A stretch of 64,000 nt of DNA from Reyranella massiliensis 521 (GTDB lineage: Bacteria > Pseudomonadota > Alphaproteobacteria > Reyranellales > Reyranellaceae), in contig CAMARK010000003.1 of assembly GCA_945860205.1 (NCBI GenBank), positions 28,881 through 92,880 on the forward strand, in the 5' to 3' direction. The position numbers and the translations under genes were made by a program. The notes under the pieces were generated by a model that was not told where the DNA came from, did not search any database, and was given only the letters and a program-made list of their open reading frames with translations. Positions 1 to 6,313 of this stretch are shown here, piece by piece (position 1 is the first letter of the stretch; every line of letters starts with the position of its first letter).

Positions 1-1876
1 GCGTGCCGACCTGCGGGGGACGCGCGGCGGGCGGCGTCCAGTCGAGCCGACCGCGGCCCACGACCCTGAGGGCGGTGATGTCGATGCGGCCGCCGGGCTG
101 GATATGGCCGAACAGCCGCTGGTGCTCGGCCTCGAACGCCTTTCGCGCCGCCTTGGGATCGAACACGGCGCCGATCGCCACCCGCACCGGCCATTGCTGG
201 CCGTCGTAACGAAGATCCGCCTCGCGCTCGATCACCACGGCATCGGCGCCAAAACCGTCTCTGGCCAACGCCTCGCGCGCCCGCGTCTCGATCTGGGCGA
301 AGCCCGCCTCCAGCGACGCGGCCTCGGCCTTGTCGAGATCGGCCAGGAACACTTGCAGGTAATCCTGCCGCACATCGGACTGCAGCATGCCCATGGCACA
401 GAAGGCGCCGGCGGCGCGCGGCAGCAGGGTGCGGCGGCAGCCCAGCGCCCGCGCGACGGCAGTGCCGTGCATCGGCCCGGCCCCGCCGGCGGCCACCAGG
501 GTGAAGGTCGCGGGATTGTGGCCGCGCTCGATGCTGAGCCGCTCCACCGCATGCAGCAGGTTCTGTTCCAGCAGCCGGATGACGCCGGCCGCCGCGTCCT
601 CGACCGAGAGGCCGAGCGGCTTGGCGAGTTTGGTTTCGACGGCCTTGCGCGCCAATGCACCATCGAGCGTGACGGCACCGCCGGCCAGCGGGCCGGGCCG
701 CAGCCGCCCGAGCACGAGCTGCGCGTCGGTGACGGTCGGGTTCTCGCCGCCCAGCCCATAGGCCGCGGGACCGGGCCGCGCACCGGCGCCCTGCGGGCCG
801 ACATGCAGCAGGCCTGCGTCGTCGACCCAGGCGACCGTGCCGCCGCCCGCGCCGACCGTGTGGATCTCCACCGACGGCGTGGTGAGGTGATAGCCGTCGA
901 TGGTGAGCTCGTCCGTCACCGGCACGTCGCCGCCCGCCATCACCATGACGTCGCAACTGGTGCCGCCGATCTCCATGGAAATCAGGTTGGCCTTTTCTCC
1001 GGGCGCCGCGCAGCCTTTCAGCGCGCCGACGCCGGCGGCCGGGCCCGACAGCACCAGCATCACCGGACGGGCCGCCACCTGGTCGACCGAGACGGCGCCG
1101 CCGTTGCTCTGCAGCAGCAGCAGCGAACGCGGCAGACCGAACTGGCGGAGCCGTTCATCCAGCGCCCGCAGGTAGCTCGTCACCTTGGGCGCCACATAGG
1201 CGTTCACCACGGCGGTCGAGCCGCGCTCGTACTCTCCCATGGTCGGCATCACGTCGCTCGACAGCGACACCCACTTGCCGCTCCAGACTTTGCCGAGTTG
1301 CGCGCCGACGCTGCGTTCGTGTGCGCCGTCGAGGAAGGAATTGAACAGACAGACCGCGACCGACTCGACGCCTTCGGCCGTAAAAACCTTGGCCGCCGCG
1401 TCGACATCCTCGGGCGCGAGTGCCGCCAGTTCCTTGCCGTCGGCTCCGATGCGTCCGCGCACCGGCAAGCGCAGGTAGCGCGGCACCAGCACCTCGGGGA
1501 ACGGCGCGCGATGGTCCCACTGGTTGTCGCGGATGCCGCGGCGGATTTCGAGCGAATCGCGGAAGCCTTCGGTCGTCAGCATCCCGACCTTGGCACCCTT
1601 CTTCTCCAGGATGGTGTTGGTGGCCACCGTCGAGCCGTGCACGAACAGCGCGCAGTCGCGCAGCAGTGCCGTCAGGCTGATGTCAAGCTGAAGCGCCGCC
1701 AGCCGCAGCACCCCCAGCACGCCTTCGCTGGGATCGGCCGGCACCGACGGCGCCTTGAAGATGCGCACGGCGCCCGCCGCATCGCGCAGCACCATGTCGG
1801 TAAAAGTGCCGCCGACATCGACGCCGATGCGCCACGGCACGACCAGGGAACCGGGGAGAGACGGAACGGCACTCAC
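1..1876 (-). CDS. HyuA family hydantoinase/oxoprolinase, 3' end outside window
   Basis: About 625 codons are visible and the reading frame runs off the left edge, so the C-terminus is missing. The frame has no ATG at its start; a GTG at 1876 overlaps the TGA of the upstream CoA transferase as GTGA, a coupled arrangement. Residues ~18-27 read GVDVGGTFTD, the ASKHA-type phosphate motif typical of ATP-dependent N-methylhydantoinase/5-oxoprolinase A subunits, followed by HGSTVATNT and SNGGA motifs. The family opens cyclic amides with ATP, usually with a HyuB partner; no hyuB lies next to it here, though one may lie beyond the edge. The true substrate cannot be read from sequence. Confidence 0.9.
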   Translation of the reverse strand, partial: MSAVPSLPGSLVVPWRIGVDVGGTFTDMVLRDAAGAVRIFKAPSVPADPSEGVLGVLRLAALQLDISLTALLRDCALFVHGSTVATNTILEKKGAKVGMLTTEGFRDSLEIRRGIRDNQWDHRAPFPEVLVPRYLRLPVRGRIGADGKELAALAPEDVDAAAKVFTAEGVESVAVCLFNSFLDGAHERSVGAQLGKVWSGKWVSLSSDVMPTMGEYERGSTAVVNAYVAPKVTSYLRALDERLRQFGLPRSLLLLQSNGGAVSVDQVAARPVMLVLSGPAAGVGALKGCAAPGEKANLISMEIGGTSCDVMVMAGGDVPVTDELTIDGYHLTTPSVEIHTVGAGGGTVAWVDDAGLLHVGPQGAGARPGPAAYGLGGENPTVTDAQLVLGRLRPGPLAGGAVTLDGALARKAVETKLAKPLGLSVEDAAAGVIRLLEQNLLHAVERLSIERGHNPATFTLVAAGGAGPMHGTAVARALGCRRTLLPRAAGAFCAMGMLQSDVRQDYLQVFLADLDKAEAASLEAGFAQIETRAREALARDGFGADAVVIEREADLRYDGQQWPVRVAIGAVFDPKAARKAFEAEHQRLFGHIQPGGRIDITALRVVGRGRLDWTPPAARPPQVGT

Positions 1877-3012
1877 TTGGCAAGCGCCCCGAGGACTTCG
1901 TCCGTATGTTCGCCCAGTTTCGGCGCGGAGCGCGGCGAGTGCGGCCGCACATGGTCGAAGGCGATCGGCAGGCCGACCACCTTGGGCCCGCCCGGCAACT
2001 GCTGCACCAGCTTGGACGCCGCCATCTGCTCGGTCTCGGCCAGCTCGCCGATGTCGTTCACCGCCGCGCAGGGCACGCCGGCGGCTTCCATCGCGTCCAG
2101 CCAGTGTGCGCGCGGCTTCAGCTTGAGCGCGTCGGCGATCATCGGCAGCAGTTCGACCTTGTGGGCGACGCGCTGTGCACTTTTGGCGAACTTGGGATCG
2201 GTCGCCCACTCGGGCCGCCCCAGCACCACCGCGCAGCGCGCCCACAGGCGATCATTGCCGGGCGCCAGGCAGATCGGATGATCCTCAGTGTCGAACGTCT
2301 GGTAGGGCACGATCACCGGGCTGCCGGTGCCGTGCCGCTTGGAGACCGAACCGTTGGCGAGGTAGCTGTTCACCTGGCCCTCTACCCAGTGTACCGCTGA
2401 GTCGAACAGCGAGGTGTCGACCAGGCAGCCCTTGCCGGTCTTGTCTCTCATACGGAGCGCCGCCAAAGCCCCAATCGTGCAGAACATGCCGGTCGCCTTG
2501 TCGTTGATCGAGGCACCGCAGAAGGTCGGCGGATCCTCCGGCCGGCCGGTCACGCTCATCATGCCGCCATAGGCCTGCAGCAGCGGATCGAACGCCGGCT
2601 TCATGCGAAGCGGCCCCTGATAGCCGAAGGCCCAGATCGAGCAATAGATCAGGCGCGGATGGCGCAGCAGCATCGACTCGGGGCCAATGCCGACCTCGTC
2701 GACGACGCCGGGCCGCAAATTCTGGATCAATATGTCGGCGGTCTCGCAAAGCCTGTGCAGCTTGTCGACATCGGCCGCCAGCTTGAGGTCGAGTACGACC
2801 GAGCGCTTGTTGCGGTTCTGTGAATAGAAATAGAGCGAGGTCTCGCCGTCGGGCCCGAACGGAGGGCCCCAGATGCGCGCATCGTCGCCACCGTCGGGCT
2901 TCTCGATCTTGATCACGTCGGCGCCCATGTCGGCCAGCAGCACGCCGGCCAGCGGCCCGGCCAGCGCCTGGCCGACCTCGATGACGCGAACTCCTTCCAG
3001 CGGCAGTGTCAC
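1873..3012 (-). CDS. CaiB/BaiF class III CoA transferase
   Basis: 379 residues, full length for the formyl-CoA transferase/CaiB-BaiF family, which moves CoA between carboxylic acids in the cytoplasm. The N-terminal LADMGADVIKIEKP block and the ENF-like NLRPGVVDEVG segment are family hallmarks. The FDSA segment carries Asp where formyl-CoA transferase has its catalytic Asp. The start is GTG at 3012 with AGAGAGG upstream. It overlaps the hyuA-like gene by four bases, so a shared job (activation or CoA transfer of a cyclic amide product) is plausible but inferred. Confidence 0.9.
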   Translation of the reverse strand: MTLPLEGVRVIEVGQALAGPLAGVLLADMGADVIKIEKPDGGDDARIWGPPFGPDGETSLYFYSQNRNKRSVVLDLKLAADVDKLHRLCETADILIQNLRPGVVDEVGIGPESMLLRHPRLIYCSIWAFGYQGPLRMKPAFDPLLQAYGGMMSVTGRPEDPPTFCGASINDKATGMFCTIGALAALRMRDKTGKGCLVDTSLFDSAVHWVEGQVNSYLANGSVSKRHGTGSPVIVPYQTFDTEDHPICLAPGNDRLWARCAVVLGRPEWATDPKFAKSAQRVAHKVELLPMIADALKLKPRAHWLDAMEAAGVPCAAVNDIGELAETEQMAASKLVQQLPGGPKVVGLPIAFDHVRPHSPRSAPKLGEHTDEVLGALAK

Positions 3013-3234
3013 GACGACCTCTCTCTCATGGCAGCTGGCATCCTAGCCGCTGCGACCTGCAAAGGGCTATGCGCAGGTCGCTCGCGAGGCGGAACGTTTT
3101 TGGTTCGGAAAGGCTCGGGCGGTGCTGCAGAGGCTGCGGCCGCCAAGCCGGTTTTTTCGGTACAGGTGCATTGAAATTGCAATAGCTCGGCCGGTCTCGC
3201 ATCATCGTCCGGCCATCCGAAAACAGAAAGTCGC
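3013..3234. other. intergenic region between divergent genes
   Basis: A 222-bp gap between the minus-strand CoA transferase operon and the plus-strand small membrane protein. It should hold both promoters. I see an AT-richer stretch around 3165-3185 and a T-run at 3152-3157, but no clear hairpin, operator or RNA gene. Confidence 0.3.
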
Positions 3235-3498
3235 ATGAGCAACCTGGTCCTCATCATCTGGGGTTTGTTTGGAACCCTTGTCCTTATGGGGGCCGGGCTC
3301 GGCTGGTGGTACGGCACGGCGACGTTCTACCTGCGTGACATCGGGGAAGAGTACATGCCGAAGGCCATAGGCCGGGGCCGCCGCGTGCGACGCCACGTGC
3401 GCCGTGTCGGCCTGACGATCATCGGCGCCGCAGGCGGCGCGGTCGCGGCCTTTGCCCTTGTCACGCTCCTCGGCCAACTCGCCGCGCGCGGCGGCTGA
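3235..3498 (+). CDS. small two-helix membrane protein, unknown function
   Basis: 87 residues starting at ATG 3235. Residues ~4-27 form a first hydrophobic helix, a basic linker (RGRRVRRHVRR) follows, and residues ~58-82 form a second helix rich in Gly and Ala. No catalytic motif is visible and I do not recognise the family. It stands alone between divergent/convergent neighbours. Codon use matches the surrounding genes and the frame is closed by TGA, so it is probably real. Confidence 0.55.
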   Translation: MSNLVLIIWGLFGTLVLMGAGLGWWYGTATFYLRDIGEEYMPKAIGRGRRVRRHVRRVGLTIIGAAGGAVAAFALVTLLGQLAARGG

Positions 3499-3507
3499 GG
3501 CGATCGG

Positions 3508-3738
3508 CTAGGCGGGCAACGCCGCCGTGATCAGGATCTCGATCAGGTCGCCCTCGGGCATGTCGACTGCACGAACGAGCGCACCGGACCCTCGCCGTCG
3601 AGCATTCATGCCGCCCACACGCGGTCGAAGGCGGGCTTCCGGTCGTGGTCGGTCACCACCACGTCGGCGCGCAGGATGCGCGTCCGGTCGATGCCGGCTC
3701 TCTTCAGGTGCGCGTCGAGCAGCGCCAGGGTCGCGGCG
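3508..3738 (-). pseudogene. partial, frameshifted duplicate of the RidA gene
   Basis: This stretch matches the 3' two thirds of the intact RidA gene at 4803-5180 nearly base for base by eye (roughly 85-90 percent), including the stop region (PEGDLIEILITAALPA). The copy starts abruptly at about 3738, so the N-terminal third is absent. It also lacks one base near 3560 relative to the intact gene: the upstream part (DAHLKRAGIDRTRILRADV) is in one frame and the C-terminus in another. The breakpoint coincides with the stop codon of the PNPOx-like gene (3740). It is a dead relic of a tandem duplication. Confidence 0.75.
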
Positions 3739-3739
3739 G

Positions 3740-4186
3740 TCAGGGAACGCCGCGACGGCCGCTGATCCGGTCGATGTGGACACGGAAATACAGGAGCTCC
3801 AGCGGGCGCTCCTTGCCGTCGATGATCGTCTTCACGTAACCCGGTTCCCACCAGACGGGACGTCTTTGCGGGAGCGTGTGCGCATGCCGCCGGTCGGCGT
3901 CGTACCGTGGCGTGTCCGGCAGCTCTTCGTAGCGCCCCTGAACGATCGCGGTCTCCCACTTCTCCACGTTGATCAGTTCGTCCGCTTCCACGCAGACGCG
4001 GGGATTGGCGCGCATCGAGACGATCTTTTCGCCGAGCGTCGAAAAGCTGTAGAGGCACTCCGCGTCGTAGGCGAACGACATCGGGACGATGTGGGGTTGG
4101 CCGTCCCGGACATAGGCCAGCCGGGCCAGTCGCGTGCGGTCGAGCAGGGCGATGCTGGCCTGCCGGGTCATTGTCTCGATCAACAT
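3740..4186 (-). CDS. pyridoxamine 5'-phosphate oxidase-like flavin-binding protein
   Basis: 148 residues of the split-barrel FMN-binding fold. It opens with RLARLAYVRDGQPHIVPMSFAYD, the typical strand order of the PNPOx-like/flavin-nucleotide-binding group, followed by SFSTLGEKIVSMRANPRVCVEAD. Length and motifs match the short PNPOx-like proteins (Pfam Pyridox_ox_2 type), many of which bind FMN, F420 or haem; the actual reaction is unknown. The last residues (ISGRRGVP) are read from DNA at the RidA-fragment junction, so the original C-terminus may have been altered by that rearrangement. Confidence 0.8.
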   Translation of the reverse strand: MLIETMTRQASIALLDRTRLARLAYVRDGQPHIVPMSFAYDAECLYSFSTLGEKIVSMRANPRVCVEADELINVEKWETAIVQGRYEELPDTPRYDADRRHAHTLPQRRPVWWEPGYVKTIIDGKERPLELLYFRVHIDRISGRRGVP

Positions 4187-4237
4187 GGCGGTGACCTTCA
4201 GGGGGTGGGCGAGATCGATCCTTGTGGGCTCCTGGAG

Positions 4238-4423
4238 TCAGGGACGAGAGAGCGGGACCTGGCCGAGCGCGTCGAGGGCGCCGAGCAGCCAGAGGATGAC
4301 CAGCACCAGGAGGAAGAGGCCGAAGGCAGCCCCCAGCCCGTGCACGCCATGGAAACTGTAGCCGTACCAGCTGCCGCCGCCGAGCAGCACGATCAGCAGG
4401 AGGACGATGAGAACTGTGACCAT
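4238..4423 (-). CDS. small hydrophobic membrane protein
   Basis: 61 residues from ATG 4423, chosen over the longer track start because GAGGGG lies just upstream. Two strongly hydrophobic segments (MVTVLIVLLLIVLLGGG and GLFLLVLVILWLLGAL) flank a Gly/Tyr/His-rich turn (SWYGYSFHGVHG). The pattern resembles tiny DUF3309-like alphaproteobacterial membrane proteins, but I cannot assign the family firmly. Function unknown. Confidence 0.5.
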   Translation of the reverse strand: MVTVLIVLLLIVLLGGGSWYGYSFHGVHGLGAAFGLFLLVLVILWLLGALDALGQVPLSRP

Positions 4424-4560
4424 GGCGCCCCTCGGTTCGTTGCCGCTCCGGCCCGCTCGCGGACACGGCAACAGAACATGACGCCGCCGCCGGCCGTTTG
4501 ACCTGTATCAACGACTGCCGGCGGAATCGGCCTAGCGTTCGTTTCGCAGGAGGCTCGAAA

Positions 4561-4806
4561 ATGTCGTATCGCATTGCCGGCGTCCTTCTCGCGTGCGGCC
4601 TGCTGGCGGCCTGTGCCGTCGGCGAGACGCAACGCGTTCCACCCTCGGCGACGACGGTGGAGGGGGCCTGTGCGGCGGGCGGGTTCGTTCCGGGAACGGA
4701 CCCCTATACGGCGTGCGTGCAACGCATGATCGATACGCGGCGGCGAGGCCGGTTCGGCCCGGGCGCCGACGAGCCGCTCATCTCGCGGAGCGCCGCGGCC
4801 GACTAG
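4561..4806 (+). CDS. small putative lipoprotein
   Basis: 81 residues from ATG 4561, preceded by CAGGAGG seven bases upstream; the track start at 4498 has no such site. The N-terminus is a lipoprotein signal (MSYRIAGVLLACGLLAAC) with a LAAC lipobox, giving a short mature protein of about 64 residues with two further cysteines (EGACAAGG, YTACVQR). No domain recognised. Stop codon lies next to the convergent RidA stop at 4803-4805. Confidence 0.6.
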   Translation: MSYRIAGVLLACGLLAACAVGETQRVPPSATTVEGACAAGGFVPGTDPYTACVQRMIDTRRRGRFGPGADEPLISRSAAAD

Positions 4807-5180
4807 GCCGGCAGCGCCGCCGTGATCAGGATCTCGACCAGGTCGCCCTCGGGCATGACGTACTGCACGAACGAGCGCACCGGGCCCTCGCCATCGGGCA
4901 TCCACGCCGACCACACCCGGTCGAAGGCGGGCTTCTGGTCGTGGTCGGTCACCACCACATCGGCACGCAGGATGCGCGTGCGGTCGATGCCGGCCTTCTT
5001 CAGGTGCGCGTCGAGCGCCGCCAGGGTCGCGGCGGTCTGGCCCGGCAGGTCGAGCGACTTGTCGGGCGAGGTCGCCACGGCATTGAGCAGACCGCCGCCG
5101 CCCGGGAAGCGATAGATCGACACCGCCGATTTGGCAGGCAGGGTATTGTTGGGAACGCGGGCGATGTCGGGGTGGGGCAT
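4803..5180 (-). CDS. RidA (YjgF/YER057c/UK114) family protein
   Basis: 125 residues, usual family length. Members hydrolyse reactive enamine/imine intermediates released by PLP enzymes, or serve related roles, as cytoplasmic trimers. Visible features are the DLPGQTAATLAALDAHLKKAG helix, RILRADVVVTD strand and the C-terminal PEGDLVEILITAALPA. Many true RidA proteins carry an active-site Arg before the penultimate strand; here the equivalent region reads GPVRSFVQYVMPEGDLVEI, with an Arg in GPVRSF and a divergent context, so the deaminase activity is uncertain. GGGAGAG precedes ATG 5180. A broken copy lies at 3508-3738. Confidence 0.85.
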   Translation of the reverse strand: MPHPDIARVPNNTLPAKSAVSIYRFPGGGGLLNAVATSPDKSLDLPGQTAATLAALDAHLKKAGIDRTRILRADVVVTDHDQKPAFDRVWSAWMPDGEGPVRSFVQYVMPEGDLVEILITAALPA

Positions 5181-5204
5181 GTCGAATTCTCTCCCTTGCG
5201 CAGC

Positions 5205-5534
5205 CTAGCGATTGCGTCCGGCGACATACTTCCGAAGGGCACTGTTGATCTCCGTCTGATAGCCGCGGCCGCGACCGCGCGCCTTGAACCAGGCGACGAT
5301 GTCGGAATCGAGCCGGATCGTCACCGGCTGCTTGACCGGCCGGTAGAGGTCGCCGCGCCGCGCCAGCCGCCAGTTGGCGGCCGGTGCCTCGGGAATGTCC
5401 TTGGTATCGATCGCTTCGTCCGCCTTTGCCTCCAGGGCGGCGAGCTGCCGCCGCTCTACCGGGCTAAGGGGCTTCCGCTTCGTAGCGCCGACGCTCGTGT
5501 GAAGTCGCTTTCCGCGCACCGATGATCCTCGCAA
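5205..5534 (-). CDS. brnA: BrnA family antitoxin
   Basis: 109 residues; the C-terminal half (PVTIRLDSDIVAWFKARGRGRGYQTEINSALRKYV) is the ribbon-helix-helix BrnA antitoxin domain, which neutralises BrnT and represses its own promoter. It overlaps the brnT reading frame by 71 bases, the usual brnT-brnA order. The track start is TTG 5534, backed by GAGGAGG six bases upstream; a GTG at 5519 is a second candidate. The ~50-residue N-terminal extension rich in Lys/Arg/Glu is longer than in the shortest family members. Confidence 0.85.
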   Translation of the reverse strand: MRGSSVRGKRLHTSVGATKRKPLSPVERRQLAALEAKADEAIDTKDIPEAPAANWRLARRGDLYRPVKQPVTIRLDSDIVAWFKARGRGRGYQTEINSALRKYVAGRNR

Positions 5535-5751
5535 GATTTGCCTCCTCGCCTCTCGGGTAGGTGTGGACGACCACCACCAGTGTCACCGTCCCCACGACGC
5601 CGATGGCATGCCACCTCTGTTCGCCGTCGATCACGCGGTCCGGGACAATGACATGCAACGGATCATCCCAGACGCGACGCGCCAACTCGAAGGAGACGCC
5701 GTGCTTGGCCAGATTCGTCCGTGCTTTCCCGGGATCCCAATCAAACCGCAC
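5464..5751 (-). CDS. brnT: BrnT family ribonuclease toxin
   Basis: 95 residues from GTG 5751. The family is a type II toxin with a RelE-like fold that cleaves RNA and stalls growth until bound by BrnA. The N-terminus RFDWDPGKARTNLAKHGVSFELA is the classical BrnT signature, with WHAIGVVGTVTLVVVVHTY as central strands and ISGAR-type RIIGARKATSHERRRYE at the C-terminus. I prefer GTG 5751 (AAGAGG five bases upstream) to the track's TTG 5787, which falls inside the promoter palindrome and adds a non-family N-terminus. Confidence 0.87.
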   Translation of the reverse strand: MRFDWDPGKARTNLAKHGVSFELARRVWDDPLHVIVPDRVIDGEQRWHAIGVVGTVTLVVVVHTYPRGEEANLARIIGARKATSHERRRYEAEAP

Positions 5752-5764
5752 CGGCACCTCTTGA

Positions 5765-5786
5765 TACGTATATAAATGTACGTACA
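5765..5786. promoter_or_regulatory. candidate brnTA promoter/operator
   Basis: Immediately upstream of brnT is an AT-rich island with two TACGTA hexamers 14 bp apart (5765-5770 and 5779-5784); the second sits in a perfect 10-bp palindrome TGTACGTACA (5777-5786). BrnA-type antitoxins autoregulate by binding such symmetric sites. The assignment as operator is inference from position and symmetry. Confidence 0.5.
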
Positions 5787-5875
5787 ATATCTGCCGATTT
5801 CAAGGGCCTGTTACCGCATTTTGAAAGGCTGATCACACCGTCGCGTTCGAGGTCAACTTCGAGCAGTATCATTGA
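5786..5875 (+). pseudogene. HigB-like toxin remnant (3' end only)
   Basis: Reading towards the TGA at 5873 gives the tail KADHTVAFEVNFEQYH, which closely resembles the conserved end of HigB/RelE-type toxins (…DVDFEDYH). Upstream in the same frame is an in-frame TGA at 5822 and then only about a dozen plausible codons before the brnT promoter. Thus most of the toxin gene is gone. The stop sits 11 bases before the higA-like start, the normal higBA order. Confidence 0.5.
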
Positions 5876-5886
5876 GGAGGCCGACC

Positions 5887-6200
5887 ATGACCTACATTGC
5901 CCGGCGCAATCGAGCCCGCTGTCCCAACCATCCCGGAGCGCTGCTGCGAGAGGACGTGATCCCGGCCACCGGCCGGACCAAGTCGGAGATCGCGAGACTG
6001 CTCGGCATCTCGCGCCAACACCTCTACGACACCTGGGCGAACGCAAGCCGGTGTCGCCTCCTGTCGCGGTTCGCCTCGGCAAGCTGTTCGGCGATGGCGC
6101 CGGAGCATGGACGCGCATGCAGGCGGCCTACGATACCTGGCATGCCGAGCAGGAAGAGGATGTAAGCGGCATCCCGACGATCCGGGCGAAAGCGGCTTAG
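5887..6200 (+). pseudogene. HigA-like XRE antitoxin with a frameshift
   Basis: From ATG 5887 (GAGGAGG seven bases upstream) the frame encodes HPGALLREDVIPATGRTKSEIARLLGISRQHLYD, the helix-turn-helix of HigA-type antitoxins. After codon ~48 the family continues only in another frame: LGERKPVSPPVAVRLGKLFG and WTRMQAAYDTWHAEQ, ending at 6200. A one-base loss near 6031 (expected GACATCCTGGGC, seen GACACCTGGGC) explains the shift. With the toxin remnant upstream it forms a decayed higBA locus, unless the shift is a sequencing error. Confidence 0.7.
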
Positions 6201-6207
6201 GTCGCCG

Positions 6208-6227
6208 AAGCGAAGGATCCTTCGCTT
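6208..6227. repeat. perfect 20-bp palindrome
   Basis: AAGCGAAGGATCCTTCGCTT reads the same on both strands. A second small stem (CGCGGG-AGTGA-CCCGCG region, 6231-6248) and ACTCAGGATGAC follow. The set looks like part of a dispersed intergenic element and may also terminate the decayed higBA transcript, though no T-run follows. Confidence 0.5.
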
Positions 6228-6313
6228 AAGCGCGGGAGTGACCCCGCGCGACTCAGGATGACAAAGGTGGCCATCCCATTGCTAAAACTTCGAGTGGGCC
6301 CTATCTGATTCAG

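Noticed and set aside
104-2281. 725-aa plus-strand ORF
   Set aside because: Arg/His-rich, no domain; it is the antisense shadow of the hyuA-like and CoA transferase genes, whose motifs and GTGA overlap are clear on the minus strand.
6201-6313. Purine riboswitch before ade
   Set aside because: No three-way junction or conserved pairing core can be found in the 113 bases; the dyads there look like a repeat.
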